Origin: Nitrospiria bacterium
GTDB lineage: Bacteria > Nitrospirota > Nitrospiria > JACQBZ01
Assembly (NCBI GenBank): GCA_035517655.1
Contig: DATIYJ010000006.1
Coordinates: 1-63,613, forward strand
Direction: 5' to 3'
DNA: 63,613 bases
Made by a program: the position numbers and the translations under genes. This document shows, one piece after another, positions 1 through 9,749 of this stretch (position 1 is the first letter of the stretch; every line of letters begins with the position of its first letter). Below the pieces are notes generated by a model. The model was not told the DNA's origin. It was given only the letters and a program-made list of their open reading frames with translations, and ran no database searches.

Positions 1-472
1 TACTTGCATAAATAGGCGGACCCGATGGTTCTATGATTTTATCGTCCATATGTAATAATATCTTCGCAATTTGCATCTTCATGGATGGCAGCAGTGAAAT
101 GGTTACTTTCAGAATTTGCTTTTCCTGAATAAAAGATTCACCATCTTTACCTCTACTGTGTGATGTTGTTATTTCAATATCTTCTATCTCAATCTTTAGA
201 TTGTTTTTCCGCTGTACTATTTCTCCTAATTCAGGAACTTTCCTAAAGTGCTGTTCATATATAAGATAACCAAACATTAAAAATCCAATCGGTATGCTTA
301 TCCAATATGAAGAAAAGGTCGGCATTGTTAAACCAACCTTGCTATAAATAATTTTAACCAATGGATCTGGACTAAACAAACTCCATACCGAAGCAAGCCA
401 TTGCGGAAGAAAAATGAAAAGGAATGAAAAACTAGTCCATAAAACAGGATGTCGCAAAATGAATTTTGACAT
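1..472 (-). CDS. Membrane protein of unknown function, 3' end cut by window edge
   Basis: An open frame starts at an ATG at 472 and runs off the left edge without a stop (157 codons visible). The N-terminus shows two hydrophobic segments at about residues 11-31 and 56-73 with a short loop between them. A hydrophilic part rich in Lys, Glu and Ile follows and looks like a beta-rich soluble domain. I do not recognise the family. The stretch is clearly AT-richer than the atp genes beside it, and the gene reads in the same direction, downstream of atpC. This suggests acquired DNA, but base composition alone does not prove transfer. Open frame and membrane segments are seen directly; function is unknown. 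Confidence 0.6.
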   Translation of the reverse strand, partial: MSKFILRHPVLWTSFSFLFIFLPQWLASVWSLFSPDPLVKIIYSKVGLTMPTFSSYWISIPIGFLMFGYLIYEQHFRKVPELGEIVQRKNNLKIEIEDIEITTSHSRGKDGESFIQEKQILKVTISLLPSMKMQIAKILLHMDDKIIEPSGPPIYAS

Positions 473-581
473 GCAGACATTTTAATCCTCCGCTTTCCCT
501 GTGTCAAGGTGATAAGCGTGGATTAATCAAACCCCTACGAGGCCGCGGCTCAGACCGGCGGAAGATCAGGCCAGACGATTC

Positions 582-654
582 AGGGTGTTCAAAAAGCTCC
601 GGATGCAAGGCCGCAGGGACCGAGAACGACGCAGATGGACTTTTTCAGCAGCCT
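582..654. repeat. Terminal-inverted-repeat intergenic element, copy A (internally deleted)
   Basis: This 73-base element lies directly beyond the atpC stop codon. Its right end is CTTTTTCAGCAGCCT and its left end is a decayed inverse (AGGGTGTTCAAAAAG). It matches the longer copy at 2507-2629, but the 50 bases between two direct GGGACCGAG repeats are missing, leaving one GGGACCGAG at 616-624. The deletion is therefore explained by recombination between short direct repeats. Confidence 0.8.
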
Positions 655-655
655 G

Positions 656-1060
656 CTATTGTTTCTTTCCGACCTTGAGTCGCAGAAGAGCCTTTTCAAG
701 TTGTGCGCGTGCGGCTTCCATCTCTTCGCTCTTCGAGGCGGCGGCAAGTTGTTGCTCAGCCGACTTGGCCGCGGCTTCGGCGCGGGCCAGATCGATCTCT
801 TCCGCCCGCTCCGCGATCTCGGCCAGGATCGTGACCCGTTTGGGTTCCACCTGGGCATAGCCCCAGCTCACGGACAGCCGCTTCCATTCCTCGCCCTTGC
901 GATAACGCAGCTCGCCGATCCGGAGCGTCGTCAGAAAATGGCAATGGCCGGGCAGCACGCCGAACTCGCCCTCCGCTCCGGGCGCGATCACTTCATCGAC
1001 CTCATCGCTGATCAGCAAGCGCTCGGGCGTCACAATATCCATATGAATTTTGCCGGCCAT
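656..1060 (-). CDS. atpC: F1Fo ATP synthase subunit epsilon
   Basis: The 134-residue product has the usual length for the epsilon subunit of the F1 central stalk, which couples rotation to catalysis and can inhibit ATP hydrolysis. The N-terminal beta-sandwich begins with the typical MDIVTPERLL and contains GEFGVLPGHCHFLTTL. The C-terminal half is the expected Ala/Glu-rich helical hairpin. The ATG at 1060 lies 3 bases beyond the atpD stop, so the two genes are translated together. It is the last gene of the F1 block, and a repeat element follows its stop codon immediately. Confidence 0.96.
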   Translation of the reverse strand: MAGKIHMDIVTPERLLISDEVDEVIAPGAEGEFGVLPGHCHFLTTLRIGELRYRKGEEWKRLSVSWGYAQVEPKRVTILAEIAERAEEIDLARAEAAAKSAEQQLAAASKSEEMEAARAQLEKALLRLKVGKKQ

Positions 1061-1063
1061 TGG

Positions 1064-2488
<1,425 letters not shown>

Positions 2489-2506
2489 TTACCTCCATTT
2501 GCTTTT

Positions 2507-2629
2507 AGGCTGCTCAAAAAGCTCCAGATGCGAGGCCGCAGGGACCGAGGAGACCGCAGCGTACTTAGGATGGTACGTGAGGATCTCCGAGGGACCGAGA
2601 ACGACGCAGATGGACTTTTTCAGCAGCCT
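2507..2629. repeat. Terminal-inverted-repeat intergenic element, copy B (full length)
   Basis: This 123-base element lies between atpG and atpD and ends one base before the atpG stop codon. Its ends are AGGCTGCTCAAAAAG and CTTTTTCAGCAGCCT, an inverted repeat of 15 bases with one mismatch. Two internal direct repeats GGGACCGAG lie at 2541-2549 and 2591-2599, and a small GTAC...GTAC pairing lies between them. It carries no coding frame of its own. In the mRNA it could fold into a long hairpin between the gamma and beta genes. The ends resemble dispersed elements I recall from Nitrospira genomes (recollection only). Confidence 0.8.
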
Positions 2630-2630
2630 G

Positions 2631-3497
2631 TTAACCTCCGCGCATTGCTTCGGCCCCGCCCACGATATCCATCAGCTCCTTGGTGATCACGGCCTGGCGC
2701 GTTTTGTTATAGACCAGCGTCATTTTGCGGATCAACTCGCCGGCATTCCGGGAGGCGGCGTCCATCGCCGTCATCCGGGCGCCCAGCTCCCCGGCCGCCG
2801 ATTCGAGAAGGGCGCGGAAGACCTGCACCTCGATATATTTCGGCAGCAAGCGGACCAGCACGGCCGTCTCATCGGGCTCGTACAAGTAATCCCCCGTCAC
2901 GGCCTCGGCCGTCTCCGGCGGCTCGATCGGGAACAGTTTTTCGACCGCGACCCGCTGCTGCATCACCGATTTAAATTCGTTGTACAAAAGGTAAAGCTCA
3001 TCGAAGGCCACGCCGGCGTACTGCGCGCTGAGGTCCCGGCCGATCTCGGCCCCGTGGGCGTAGCCCAGCCGGTCGAAGATCTGGACCCAGGTCCCCCGGG
3101 GGACGGTTCCCCGCCGTCTGAAGAAATCCCGGGCCTTCCGGCCGACGACCGAGACGCCCACCTCCAACCCGGCCGCGCGCTTCTCCCGAATGAACTCCTG
3201 CGCCCGCCGGAGAATATTGGCGTTGAACGCCCCGCAAAGCCCGCGATCGGCCGTGATGACGAGCAGCTCGACTTTGCGCGCGGATCGACGGCGGAGGAGG
3301 GGATGCAGATCACGGTTGACTCCCCGGCTCAGGCCCTTCAGGACCGCGGCCATTTTCTGGGCGTAGGGCCGGGCCGAGAGGATGCGGTCCTGCGCCCGCT
3401 TGAACTTGGCCGCGGCGACCATCTTCATGGCCTTCGTGATTTTTTGGGTGCTCTTGACCGAACTAATTTTTCGTCGGATATGCTGAAGACTGGGCAT
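2631..3497 (-). CDS. atpG: F1Fo ATP synthase subunit gamma
   Basis: The 288-residue gamma subunit forms the rotating central shaft of F1. The N-terminal helix (PSLQHIRRKISSVKSTQKITKAM) and the C-terminal helix (DAASRNAGELIRKMTLVYNKTRQAVITKEL) are the conserved coiled-coil pair. The middle GLCGAFN motif is also present. The length is normal. The gene lies 21 bases downstream of atpA, and the repeat copy B touches its stop codon. Assignment is by motif and operon position. Confidence 0.97.
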   Translation of the reverse strand: MPSLQHIRRKISSVKSTQKITKAMKMVAAAKFKRAQDRILSARPYAQKMAAVLKGLSRGVNRDLHPLLRRRSARKVELLVITADRGLCGAFNANILRRAQEFIREKRAAGLEVGVSVVGRKARDFFRRRGTVPRGTWVQIFDRLGYAHGAEIGRDLSAQYAGVAFDELYLLYNEFKSVMQQRVAVEKLFPIEPPETAEAVTGDYLYEPDETAVLVRLLPKYIEVQVFRALLESAAGELGARMTAMDAASRNAGELIRKMTLVYNKTRQAVITKELMDIVGGAEAMRGG

Positions 3498-3518
3498 GGG
3501 GGTTCGGCATCCAGGGGG

Positions 3519-5039
3519 CTAGACCGAAATTTTCTTGACGAAGTCCTGCTTCAGGCGTTCCAGCGCCTTCTTGACTTTATCGGTGAGATCCTTGTCCATG
3601 GTCTTCTTCGCGGCCACTTCCTTTTTAAGGTCCGCTCCCTCTTGGTCAAAATATTTGACCAATGCCTGCTCGAAGCGGCGCACCTGCTCGACCGGGAGAT
3701 CGTCGACGTACCCGTTGATCCCGGCAAAGATCGAGAGGATCTGGGCCTCCACCGGTAACGGTTGATACTGGTCCTGCTTCAACAACTCGACCATCCGCGC
3801 GCCGCGGGCCAGCATCGCCTGGGTGGTCTTGTCCAGCTCGGAACCGAACTGGGCGAAGGCCGCCATCTCGCGATACTGGGCCAGATCCAGCCTCAGGGTA
3901 CCGGCCACCTGCTTCATCGCCTTGATCTGGGCCGACCCTCCCACGCGGGAGACCGAGAGTCCGACGTTGATCGCCGGCCGGACGCCGGAATAAAAGAGAT
4001 CCGCCCCGAGATAGATCTGCCCGTCCGTGATCGAGATGACGTTGGTCGGGATGTAGGCCGAGACGTCCCCGGCCTGGGTCTCGATGATCGGCAGGGCCGT
4101 GAGCGAGCCGCCGCCCAGCGCGTCGCTGAGCTTGGCCGCGCGCTCCAGAAGGCGCGAATGAAGGTAGAAGACATCCCCGGGATAGGCCTCCCGGCCCGGA
4201 GGCCGCCGGAGAAGGAGCGACAGCTGCCGGTACGCGGCCGCGTGCTTGGAAAGATCGTCGTAGATCACCAGGGCGTGGCGCCCGTTGTCGCGGAAATATT
4301 CCCCGATCGCGCAGCCGATGTACGGCGCCAGAAACTGCAGCGACGCCGGCTCCGACGCGGTGGCCGAGACCACGATGCTGTACGCCATGGCGCCGGCGTC
4401 TTCCAGCGTCTTGATCACCCGCGCTACGGTCGAGCGCTTCTGCCCGACCGCGACGTAGATGCAGATCACGTTCTGGCCTTTTTGATTGATGATCGTGTCG
4501 ACCGCGATGGCCGTCTTCCCGGTCTGGCGGTCTCCGATGATCAGCTCGCGCTGGCCGCGCCCGATGGGGATCATCGCATCGATGGCCTTGAGCCCGGTCT
4601 GAAGCGGTTCGCGCACCGGCTGGCGATCGACCACGCCGGGAGCAACCACCTCGACCCGCCGGAACTCCTTGGCCTGGACGGGCCCTTTCCCGTCGATGGC
4701 CTGCCCGATCGCGTCGACCACGCGCCCGATGAGCGCGTCGCCCACCGGCACCTCGGCGATCCGGCCGGTCCGTTTGACCAGATCCCCTTCTTTGATTCCG
4801 ACATCCGACCCCAGAAGCACCGCGCCGACGTTGTCCTCCTCCAGGTTCAGGACGATCCCGTACACGGCGCCGGGGAATTCCAGCAGCTCTCCGGCCATCG
4901 CCTTTTCCAGCCCGTAAATCTTCGCGATGTTATCGCCGACCTGGAGAACCGTTCCGACCTCCTGGATGTCGACGCCCTTCTGGAAATCCTTGATCTGCTT
5001 TTTGATGATCTCGCTGATCTCTTCCGCGCGCATCTGCAT
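3519..5039 (-). CDS. atpA: F1Fo ATP synthase subunit alpha
   Basis: The 506-residue alpha subunit carries the non-catalytic nucleotide sites of F1. The P-loop GDRQTGKT is at residues 169-176, and the alpha signature with [17 protein letters not shown] is present. The frame begins at ATG 5039 (MQMRAEE); the second ATG at 5033 is equally possible. It follows atpH by 17 bases. Length and order (H-A-G-D-C) are those of a standard F1 block. Confidence 0.98.
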   Translation of the reverse strand: MQMRAEEISEIIKKQIKDFQKGVDIQEVGTVLQVGDNIAKIYGLEKAMAGELLEFPGAVYGIVLNLEEDNVGAVLLGSDVGIKEGDLVKRTGRIAEVPVGDALIGRVVDAIGQAIDGKGPVQAKEFRRVEVVAPGVVDRQPVREPLQTGLKAIDAMIPIGRGQRELIIGDRQTGKTAIAVDTIINQKGQNVICIYVAVGQKRSTVARVIKTLEDAGAMAYSIVVSATASEPASLQFLAPYIGCAIGEYFRDNGRHALVIYDDLSKHAAAYRQLSLLLRRPPGREAYPGDVFYLHSRLLERAAKLSDALGGGSLTALPIIETQAGDVSAYIPTNVISITDGQIYLGADLFYSGVRPAINVGLSVSRVGGSAQIKAMKQVAGTLRLDLAQYREMAAFAQFGSELDKTTQAMLARGARMVELLKQDQYQPLPVEAQILSIFAGINGYVDDLPVEQVRRFEQALVKYFDQEGADLKKEVAAKKTMDKDLTDKVKKALERLKQDFVKKISV

Positions 5040-5056
5040 TGTTCTAGCTCCTGACC

Positions 5057-5593
5057 TTACTTGGCCAACTCACGCCGAAGCCCCTGAAGCTGTCCCCTCA
5101 CGCTTCCATCGTAGACACGGCTCCCCGCATAGATGACCATCCCTCCGAGAAGGGACGGATCGGATTCGACGATCAGATCCACATCCCGTTTCAGAATAGC
5201 CCCCAGTTCTCGTTTCAAACCGGACTCCTGTTCTTTGGACAAAGGCCGCGCCGCGCGTACCCGCACATGCTCCACGCCTTCAGCCTCGTCCACCAGAAGT
5301 CCGAAGACCTTCGTGATCTCGGGCAACTGCCCGAGCCGGTTTTTCTGGATCAGGAGATCCATGAAGCGTTTCAGGAGCGGCGGGCTTCCGATTCGACCGG
5401 CCAGCGATTCCAATACCCGCTTTTTCTCTTCCGGGTGATAGCGCGGGCTCCGGCAGAGGTCGCGCAGTTCGGGCTGGACGCGGATCATCTCATCCATCCG
5501 CCCAAGCCCCTCGCGGACCGGCGCTGGCTGCCCTTCCTGCCGGGCCAATTCGAAAAGCGCTTTCGCGTACCGTCGTGCCGTTGCGATGCTCAT
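5057..5593 (-). CDS. atpH: F1Fo ATP synthase subunit delta
   Basis: The 178-residue delta subunit links F1 to the peripheral stalk. I start it at ATG 5593 because the family N-terminus ([15 protein letters not shown]) begins there, although the frame stays open further upstream into the end of mnmA. The C-terminal motif [20 protein letters not shown] is characteristic. It is the first atp gene here. Genes for Fo subunits a, c and b, which often precede it, are not in the window, so the ATP synthase genes are split over at least two loci. Confidence 0.95.
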   Translation of the reverse strand: MSIATARRYAKALFELARQEGQPAPVREGLGRMDEMIRVQPELRDLCRSPRYHPEEKKRVLESLAGRIGSPPLLKRFMDLLIQKNRLGQLPEITKVFGLLVDEAEGVEHVRVRAARPLSKEQESGLKRELGAILKRDVDLIVESDPSLLGGMVIYAGSRVYDGSVRGQLQGLRRELAK

Positions 5594-5642
5594 GACCTCA
5601 AACCAAGTCCGGGACCGTGATTCTCGACAAAAATGTGCTACC

Positions 5643-6824
5643 CTAACACAGGGCCGTTGTGTTGTCAAGCGGCCGGCTTGCGACTTCGGAGGGCCGAGGA
5701 AGCGCCGGGGATCCTCTCCGCGATAGGCTCCGGATGATGCCCCCGCCCAGCAGTTCATCGCCCCGATAGAAGACGACGGACTGCCCGGGGGTCACGGCCC
5801 GCTGGGGCCTTTGAAGCCCAACGCGGACGGTTTGGCCGTCCACCGGATCGATCCGGGCCGGCACCGATGCATGACGGTACCGAATTTTCACCTCCACCTC
5901 CATCGGATGCCTCAGGGGTTGCTCCACAAAAAAATTCAGGTCGTTCGCAACCAGTTCCTCGCAGAGCAGTTCGGACTCCTCGCCCACCACTACGGTGTTT
6001 TCATCCGGACGGATATCGACCACGTACAAACGATCCGGGGCCGAAAGGCCCAATCCCCGCCGCTGCCCGATGGTGTAGAAGGCCACGCCCGGGTGTTCTC
6101 CCAAAACCTCCCCTTGGGAGGTCACGATCCGGCCGGGTCGGACCGCTTGGGGCGCTTCGATCGACAAAAACTGCCGGTAATCCTGCTGTGTGACGAAGCA
6201 GATTTCCTGGCTCTCGCGCATCTCGTCGGCCGGAAGGTCCAGGGATTCGACGCGCCGCCACACCTCGGATTTGCGAAGGGAGCCCAAGGGGAAGATCAAG
6301 TGGGGCAGAATCTCCGGCCGGAGCCGGTAGAGGAAGTAACTCTGGTCTTTTTGTTCATCCACCGCGCGCTTGAGAACAGGCCGGCCCGTCCCTTCAGGCT
6401 TCTCCAGCCGGACGTAATGCCCGGTCGCGAGACAATCCGCCCCGAATTCCCGGGCGATCTCGAAGAGTCGGCCGAACTTGATCCGCTCATTGCATCGCAC
6501 ACAGGGGTTCGGCGTCTCTCCACCGAGATATCCGTCCACAAAGTCATCGACCACGGACCGTCGAAACTCCGGCTGGACGTCGACGACATGGTGTTCAATC
6601 CCGAGCCGTTGGGCCACGTAACGCGCCACCCCGACTTTACAACAGGACCGGTCCTGCCAACGCTTATCCGGGTTCTCCTCTTCCTTCCAGACCTTGAGCG
6701 TCACGCCGATCACCCGGTGGCCCTGTTCCTTCAACATCAGCGCCGCGGCGCAACTGTCCACGCCTCCGCTCATGCCGACCACAACCGTCTTGTTTTCCGT
6801 CCGACTCATCCGCTTCTGGGTCAT
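5643..6824 (-). CDS. mnmA: tRNA-specific 2-thiouridylase
   Basis: MnmA makes the 2-thio group of wobble uridine 34 in tRNAs for Lys, Glu and Gln. The ATP-binding PP-loop GMSGGVDS is near the N-terminus, the catalytic Cys is in NPCVRCN, and a second Cys lies in ESQEICF. The frame is open 36 codons further upstream, but that part overlaps the bactofilin gene. I prefer ATG 6824, with GCAGGAC just upstream and 8 bases after the bactofilin stop; ATG 6809 is an alternative. The product is 393 residues, slightly long because of a low-complexity C-terminus. MnmA works on the same wobble base as MnmE/MnmG, encoded nearby. Confidence 0.94.
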   Translation of the reverse strand: MTQKRMSRTENKTVVVGMSGGVDSCAAALMLKEQGHRVIGVTLKVWKEEENPDKRWQDRSCCKVGVARYVAQRLGIEHHVVDVQPEFRRSVVDDFVDGYLGGETPNPCVRCNERIKFGRLFEIAREFGADCLATGHYVRLEKPEGTGRPVLKRAVDEQKDQSYFLYRLRPEILPHLIFPLGSLRKSEVWRRVESLDLPADEMRESQEICFVTQQDYRQFLSIEAPQAVRPGRIVTSQGEVLGEHPGVAFYTIGQRRGLGLSAPDRLYVVDIRPDENTVVVGEESELLCEELVANDLNFFVEQPLRHPMEVEVKIRYRHASVPARIDPVDGQTVRVGLQRPQRAVTPGQSVVFYRGDELLGGGIIRSLSRRGSPALPRPSEVASRPLDNTTALC

Positions 6825-6832
6825 GTCCTGCT

Positions 6833-7273
6833 TCAGCGCGCCTCCTGCATGGCCTCCGCCACCTGTCCTTGAACCTGTCCCGATCCTTCCAGTCCCTTCC
6901 GCGACGTCGTTTCCGCTCCGCTCATTTGACAATGACCGTTAAACCGTACGCCTTCTTCAATGATGAGCACCGGCGTCTTGATCGATCCGTCCAAAATCGC
7001 CGTCGGCAGGAGCTGGATTTTTTCCAAGGCGGTGACGTTGCCCGTAATCTTGCCGCCGTTCACAACCGTGCCGGCGCTGATCTCGGCATGAATGACGGCG
7101 CCTTCGCCCACGACCAGCGTTCCCTCGGTGATGATCTCTCCTTCGACATGTCCATCGATCCGTATCGTGCCATGGTACGTGATCACCCCCTTGAATTCGG
7201 TGCCCTTTCCCAAAAAAGCGATGACCTCGTCGCCGACTCCGTCTCTTCGGTCTTTGTCATCCTTGCGCAGCAT
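6833..7273 (-). CDS. Bactofilin-family cytoskeletal protein
   Basis: Bactofilins polymerise without nucleotide into filaments used for cell shape, stalks or chromosome positioning. The central region shows the short-period beta-helix pattern (TEFKGVITYHGTIRIDGHVEG, then regular Gly/Val/Ile turns) flanked by polar tails. The ATG at 7273 has a strong ribosome site (AAGGAGG, 5 bases away), better than two in-frame ATGs upstream at 7306 and 7294. From there the product is 146 residues. It lies directly after parAB in the same direction. In some bacteria bactofilins are known to bind ParB-parS complexes, so a role in origin placement is a fair inference. Confidence 0.85.
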   Translation of the reverse strand: MLRKDDKDRRDGVGDEVIAFLGKGTEFKGVITYHGTIRIDGHVEGEIITEGTLVVGEGAVIHAEISAGTVVNGGKITGNVTALEKIQLLPTAILDGSIKTPVLIIEEGVRFNGHCQMSGAETTSRKGLEGSGQVQGQVAEAMQEAR

Positions 7274-7314
7274 GTGTTCCTCCTTGTCTATCATCTCGGC
7301 AGGCAACGCCTCGG

Positions 7315-8169
7315 CTATTTTAGAATGAGCTCCAGCAGCCGGTCCAGATCCGACGGGTTTTGATAGTGGATCGCGACCTGTCCTCCGCCGTTCATCATGG
7401 TGATTCGAACCCGCGTTCCCAGATATCGAATCAGCCGTTCTTCGGCTTCGGTCAGGGCCGCTTGAATCCCGGACGGTCCGCTCCGAGTCCGCGCGGGCGC
7501 TCGATTGGCGGCGGCTTCGGCGGCGCGCACCGAGAGCCCCTTCCGCATAATCCGTTGGGCCAACCGGAGTTGGGCCTGCAGTCCGGTCAGGGACAAGAGG
7601 ACCTTCGCATGGCCCATGGATAGCCGGTCCGACGCGATCGCCTCCTGTATTTCGGACGGGAGGTTTAACAGGCGCAGTGCATTGGTGACCGAAGACCGCT
7701 CTTTCCCCACCCGACGGGCGACTTCCTCCTGCGTCAAACGAAACTCGTCCGTCAAGCGGCGATAGGCCTTGGCGGTTTCGATCGGGTTGAGGTCTTGGCG
7801 TTGAAGGTTCTCAATCAGGGCCAACTCCACGGCATCGGGGTCCGAGGCCTCCTGAAGCACGGCAGGGATCTTGTCCAGACCGGCCAGCTTGGCCGCCCGC
7901 CAGCGACGTTCGCCGGCGATTAACTCGTAGCGGCCGTCTTCGGCGGGCCGGACGAGGACGGGCTGGAGAACCCCCCGTTCTTTGACGGAGGCGGCGAGCT
8001 CCTGCAGGTCCGCCTCCCGGAAGACCTTTCGGGGCTGATACCTATTAGGTATTATTTTTTGGACGTCCAGATCGAGGTATCGTCCGGTGGAACCCGCGGC
8101 GGACGCCCCCTCCGGAAGGGCCCGATCAAACAGGGCGTCCAGTCCTCTACCGAGTGCTTTCTTCTGCAT
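7315..8169 (-). CDS. parB: Chromosome-partitioning protein ParB
   Basis: ParB is a CTP-dependent clamp that loads at parS and spreads to form the partition complex. The 284-residue product begins with the typical KKALGRGLDALF. It has the ParB/Srx motif GERRWRAAK, then the helix-turn-helix LTQEEVARRVGKERSSVTNALRLL, then a C-terminal dimerisation part. The ATG at 8169 overlaps parA by 23 bases, so the pair is co-translated. Two parS sites at 9056 and 11665 lie just upstream. Confidence 0.96.
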   Translation of the reverse strand: MQKKALGRGLDALFDRALPEGASAAGSTGRYLDLDVQKIIPNRYQPRKVFREADLQELAASVKERGVLQPVLVRPAEDGRYELIAGERRWRAAKLAGLDKIPAVLQEASDPDAVELALIENLQRQDLNPIETAKAYRRLTDEFRLTQEEVARRVGKERSSVTNALRLLNLPSEIQEAIASDRLSMGHAKVLLSLTGLQAQLRLAQRIMRKGLSVRAAEAAANRAPARTRSGPSGIQAALTEAEERLIRYLGTRVRITMMNGGGQVAIHYQNPSDLDRLLELILK

Positions 8170-8923
8170 GGGCCATCACTTCCTTCGCAAGATTCAGATA
8201 GGCCTGAGCCCCCGTCGAACCGATGCCGTACAGGAGCACGGGCCGGCCATGGCTGGGCGCTTCCGCCAAGACCACGTTCCGCGGCACCATAACCTCAAAA
8301 ACCTGCTGTTTGAAATAACTTCGGACTTCCCGAACCACCTGATGGGCCAGATTGGTGCGGCCGTCGAACATCGTGAATAAAATTCCTTCAATTTTCAAGT
8401 CGGGATTATAACTCTCCCGAACCCGCCGGATCGTCCGCAACAGCTGCTGTAATCCCTCCATGGCATAATATTCGCACTGGACCGGGATCAAGACGGAATG
8501 GGCGGCCGTCAGCGCGTTGAGCGTCAGCAGCCCCAGCGAAGGCGGGCAGTCCAAGATCAGATAATCATACCGTTCCGCCACATTCCGCATCACGTTCTTC
8601 AAAATGGACTCGCGATGCGGAATCGAGACCAATTCCAGTTCCGCGCCCACCAAGTCGACCCGCGCCGGGACCAATTCCAAGCCCGCCAGTTCCGTTTTCC
8701 GTATGACATCCTCAAATGTTTTGTGTCCCATGAGGACGTCGTAGAGGCTGGCCGAGAGGCTTTCCCGATTGACTTGCAGGCCGCTTGTGGTGTTTCCCTG
8801 CGGATCGACATCGACCAGCAACACCTTTTTTTCGGCCACGGCGAGGGACGCCGCCAAATTGATGGCGGTGGTCGTCTTCCCGACCCCTCCTTTTTGATTG
8901 GCAATTGCGATAACGCTTCCCAT
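8147..8923 (-). CDS. parA: Chromosome-partitioning ATPase ParA (Soj)
   Basis: ParA is a deviant-Walker ATPase that moves ParB-parS complexes over the nucleoid. From ATG 8923 the protein (258 residues) starts MGSVIAIANQKGGVGKTTT, the exact family N-terminus with the Walker A motif. The frame is open 17 codons further upstream, but those codons look non-native. LVDVDPQGNTTSGL and YLILDCPPSLGLLTLNAL are the Walker A' and B regions. It sits between parS and parB in a normal parAB order. Confidence 0.96.
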   Translation of the reverse strand: MGSVIAIANQKGGVGKTTTAINLAASLAVAEKKVLLVDVDPQGNTTSGLQVNRESLSASLYDVLMGHKTFEDVIRKTELAGLELVPARVDLVGAELELVSIPHRESILKNVMRNVAERYDYLILDCPPSLGLLTLNALTAAHSVLIPVQCEYYAMEGLQQLLRTIRRVRESYNPDLKIEGILFTMFDGRTNLAHQVVREVRSYFKQQVFEVMVPRNVVLAEAPSHGRPVLLYGIGSTGAQAYLNLAKEVMAHAEESTR

Positions 8924-9055
8924 GTCGGCTGCGCAACCCGATGACCCGGCAGATCCTATCACAATAGAAAACAAAACAAAAGAATTTTTTATGCCCAGAC
9001 GTATCGGCCGTCTATCGACACAGGCTGCACTACAACAATGGCGGGGTTTTAAGAA

Positions 9056-9071
9056 TGTTCCACGTGGAACA
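9056..9071. promoter_or_regulatory. parS partition site 1
   Basis: The sequence TGTTCCACGTGGAACA is a perfect 16-base palindrome and fits the bacterial parS consensus (TGTTNCACGTGAAACA, allowing the symmetric variant). It lies between rsmG and parA, upstream of parAB, where ParB is expected to load. Confidence 0.93.
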
Positions 9072-9098
9072 TTGTCCGGACTGATTCGGGTCGAGGTG

Positions 9099-9749
9099 CT
9101 ATGACGGTCGCTTAAAGATCTCCAACCTCCTAAGGATTTTTGAAAACGGAAGCTCGTATTGCACTGTGGCTTCCCATTCCTTTATCCGATCAACCGGCAT
9201 GGCGGATTGAATACGTCCCTGATACAGAATCAATTTCCCATTAGGTCCTAATAACGGGAGGGCTTTACTCAATACCGTCTCTATTTTCGCGAAAGCCCTT
9301 GCAACAATCAAATCGTAGCGATTGTCACCGGTCGCCAGTTTCTCGATACGTTGATTTAAAATTCTGATCTCGGACAACTTAAGTTTGCCGATAAGATGAT
9401 GAAGAAATGCCGTCTTTTTCTCTGAAGATTCAAGGAGGGTTAGTTGCAATCCGGGAAGACCGATCTTTAATGGAACGCCAGGGAACCCCGCCCCGGTTCC
9501 GATGTCCAATAATGTTTGTCCCGGACGTTTTTCGATCGCTTTTAATCCGGCAAGGGAGTCCAGGAAATGCTTTTCAATGATCTCTTTATCGTCTAGGATC
9601 GAGGTCAAATTGACCCCACGACTCCATTCCTTTAGGTCTTCAAGATAGATCAAAAATTGACTGATCTGAAAATCGGATAATGGACTGCTCAGCGACTTCG
9701 AGCCGGTCGCAAAAAAGGTCGCAAGCTCAGATCGGCCCGGGCGGGGCAT
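9099..9749 (-). CDS. rsmG: 16S rRNA (guanine-527-N7) methyltransferase
   Basis: RsmG methylates N7 of G527 in 16S rRNA using SAM. The 216-residue product has the SAM motif [17 protein letters not shown] and the family's GVNLTSI and VARAFAKIE blocks. I use ATG 9749, which has AAGGGA 9 bases upstream; a TTG two codons earlier is the only nearby alternative. The start overlaps the end of mnmG by 23 bases, the classic gidA-gidB order beside an origin. Confidence 0.95.
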   Translation of the reverse strand: MPRPGRSELATFFATGSKSLSSPLSDFQISQFLIYLEDLKEWSRGVNLTSILDDKEIIEKHFLDSLAGLKAIEKRPGQTLLDIGTGAGFPGVPLKIGLPGLQLTLLESSEKKTAFLHHLIGKLKLSEIRILNQRIEKLATGDNRYDLIVARAFAKIETVLSKALPLLGPNGKLILYQGRIQSAMPVDRIKEWEATVQYELPFSKILRRLEIFKRPS

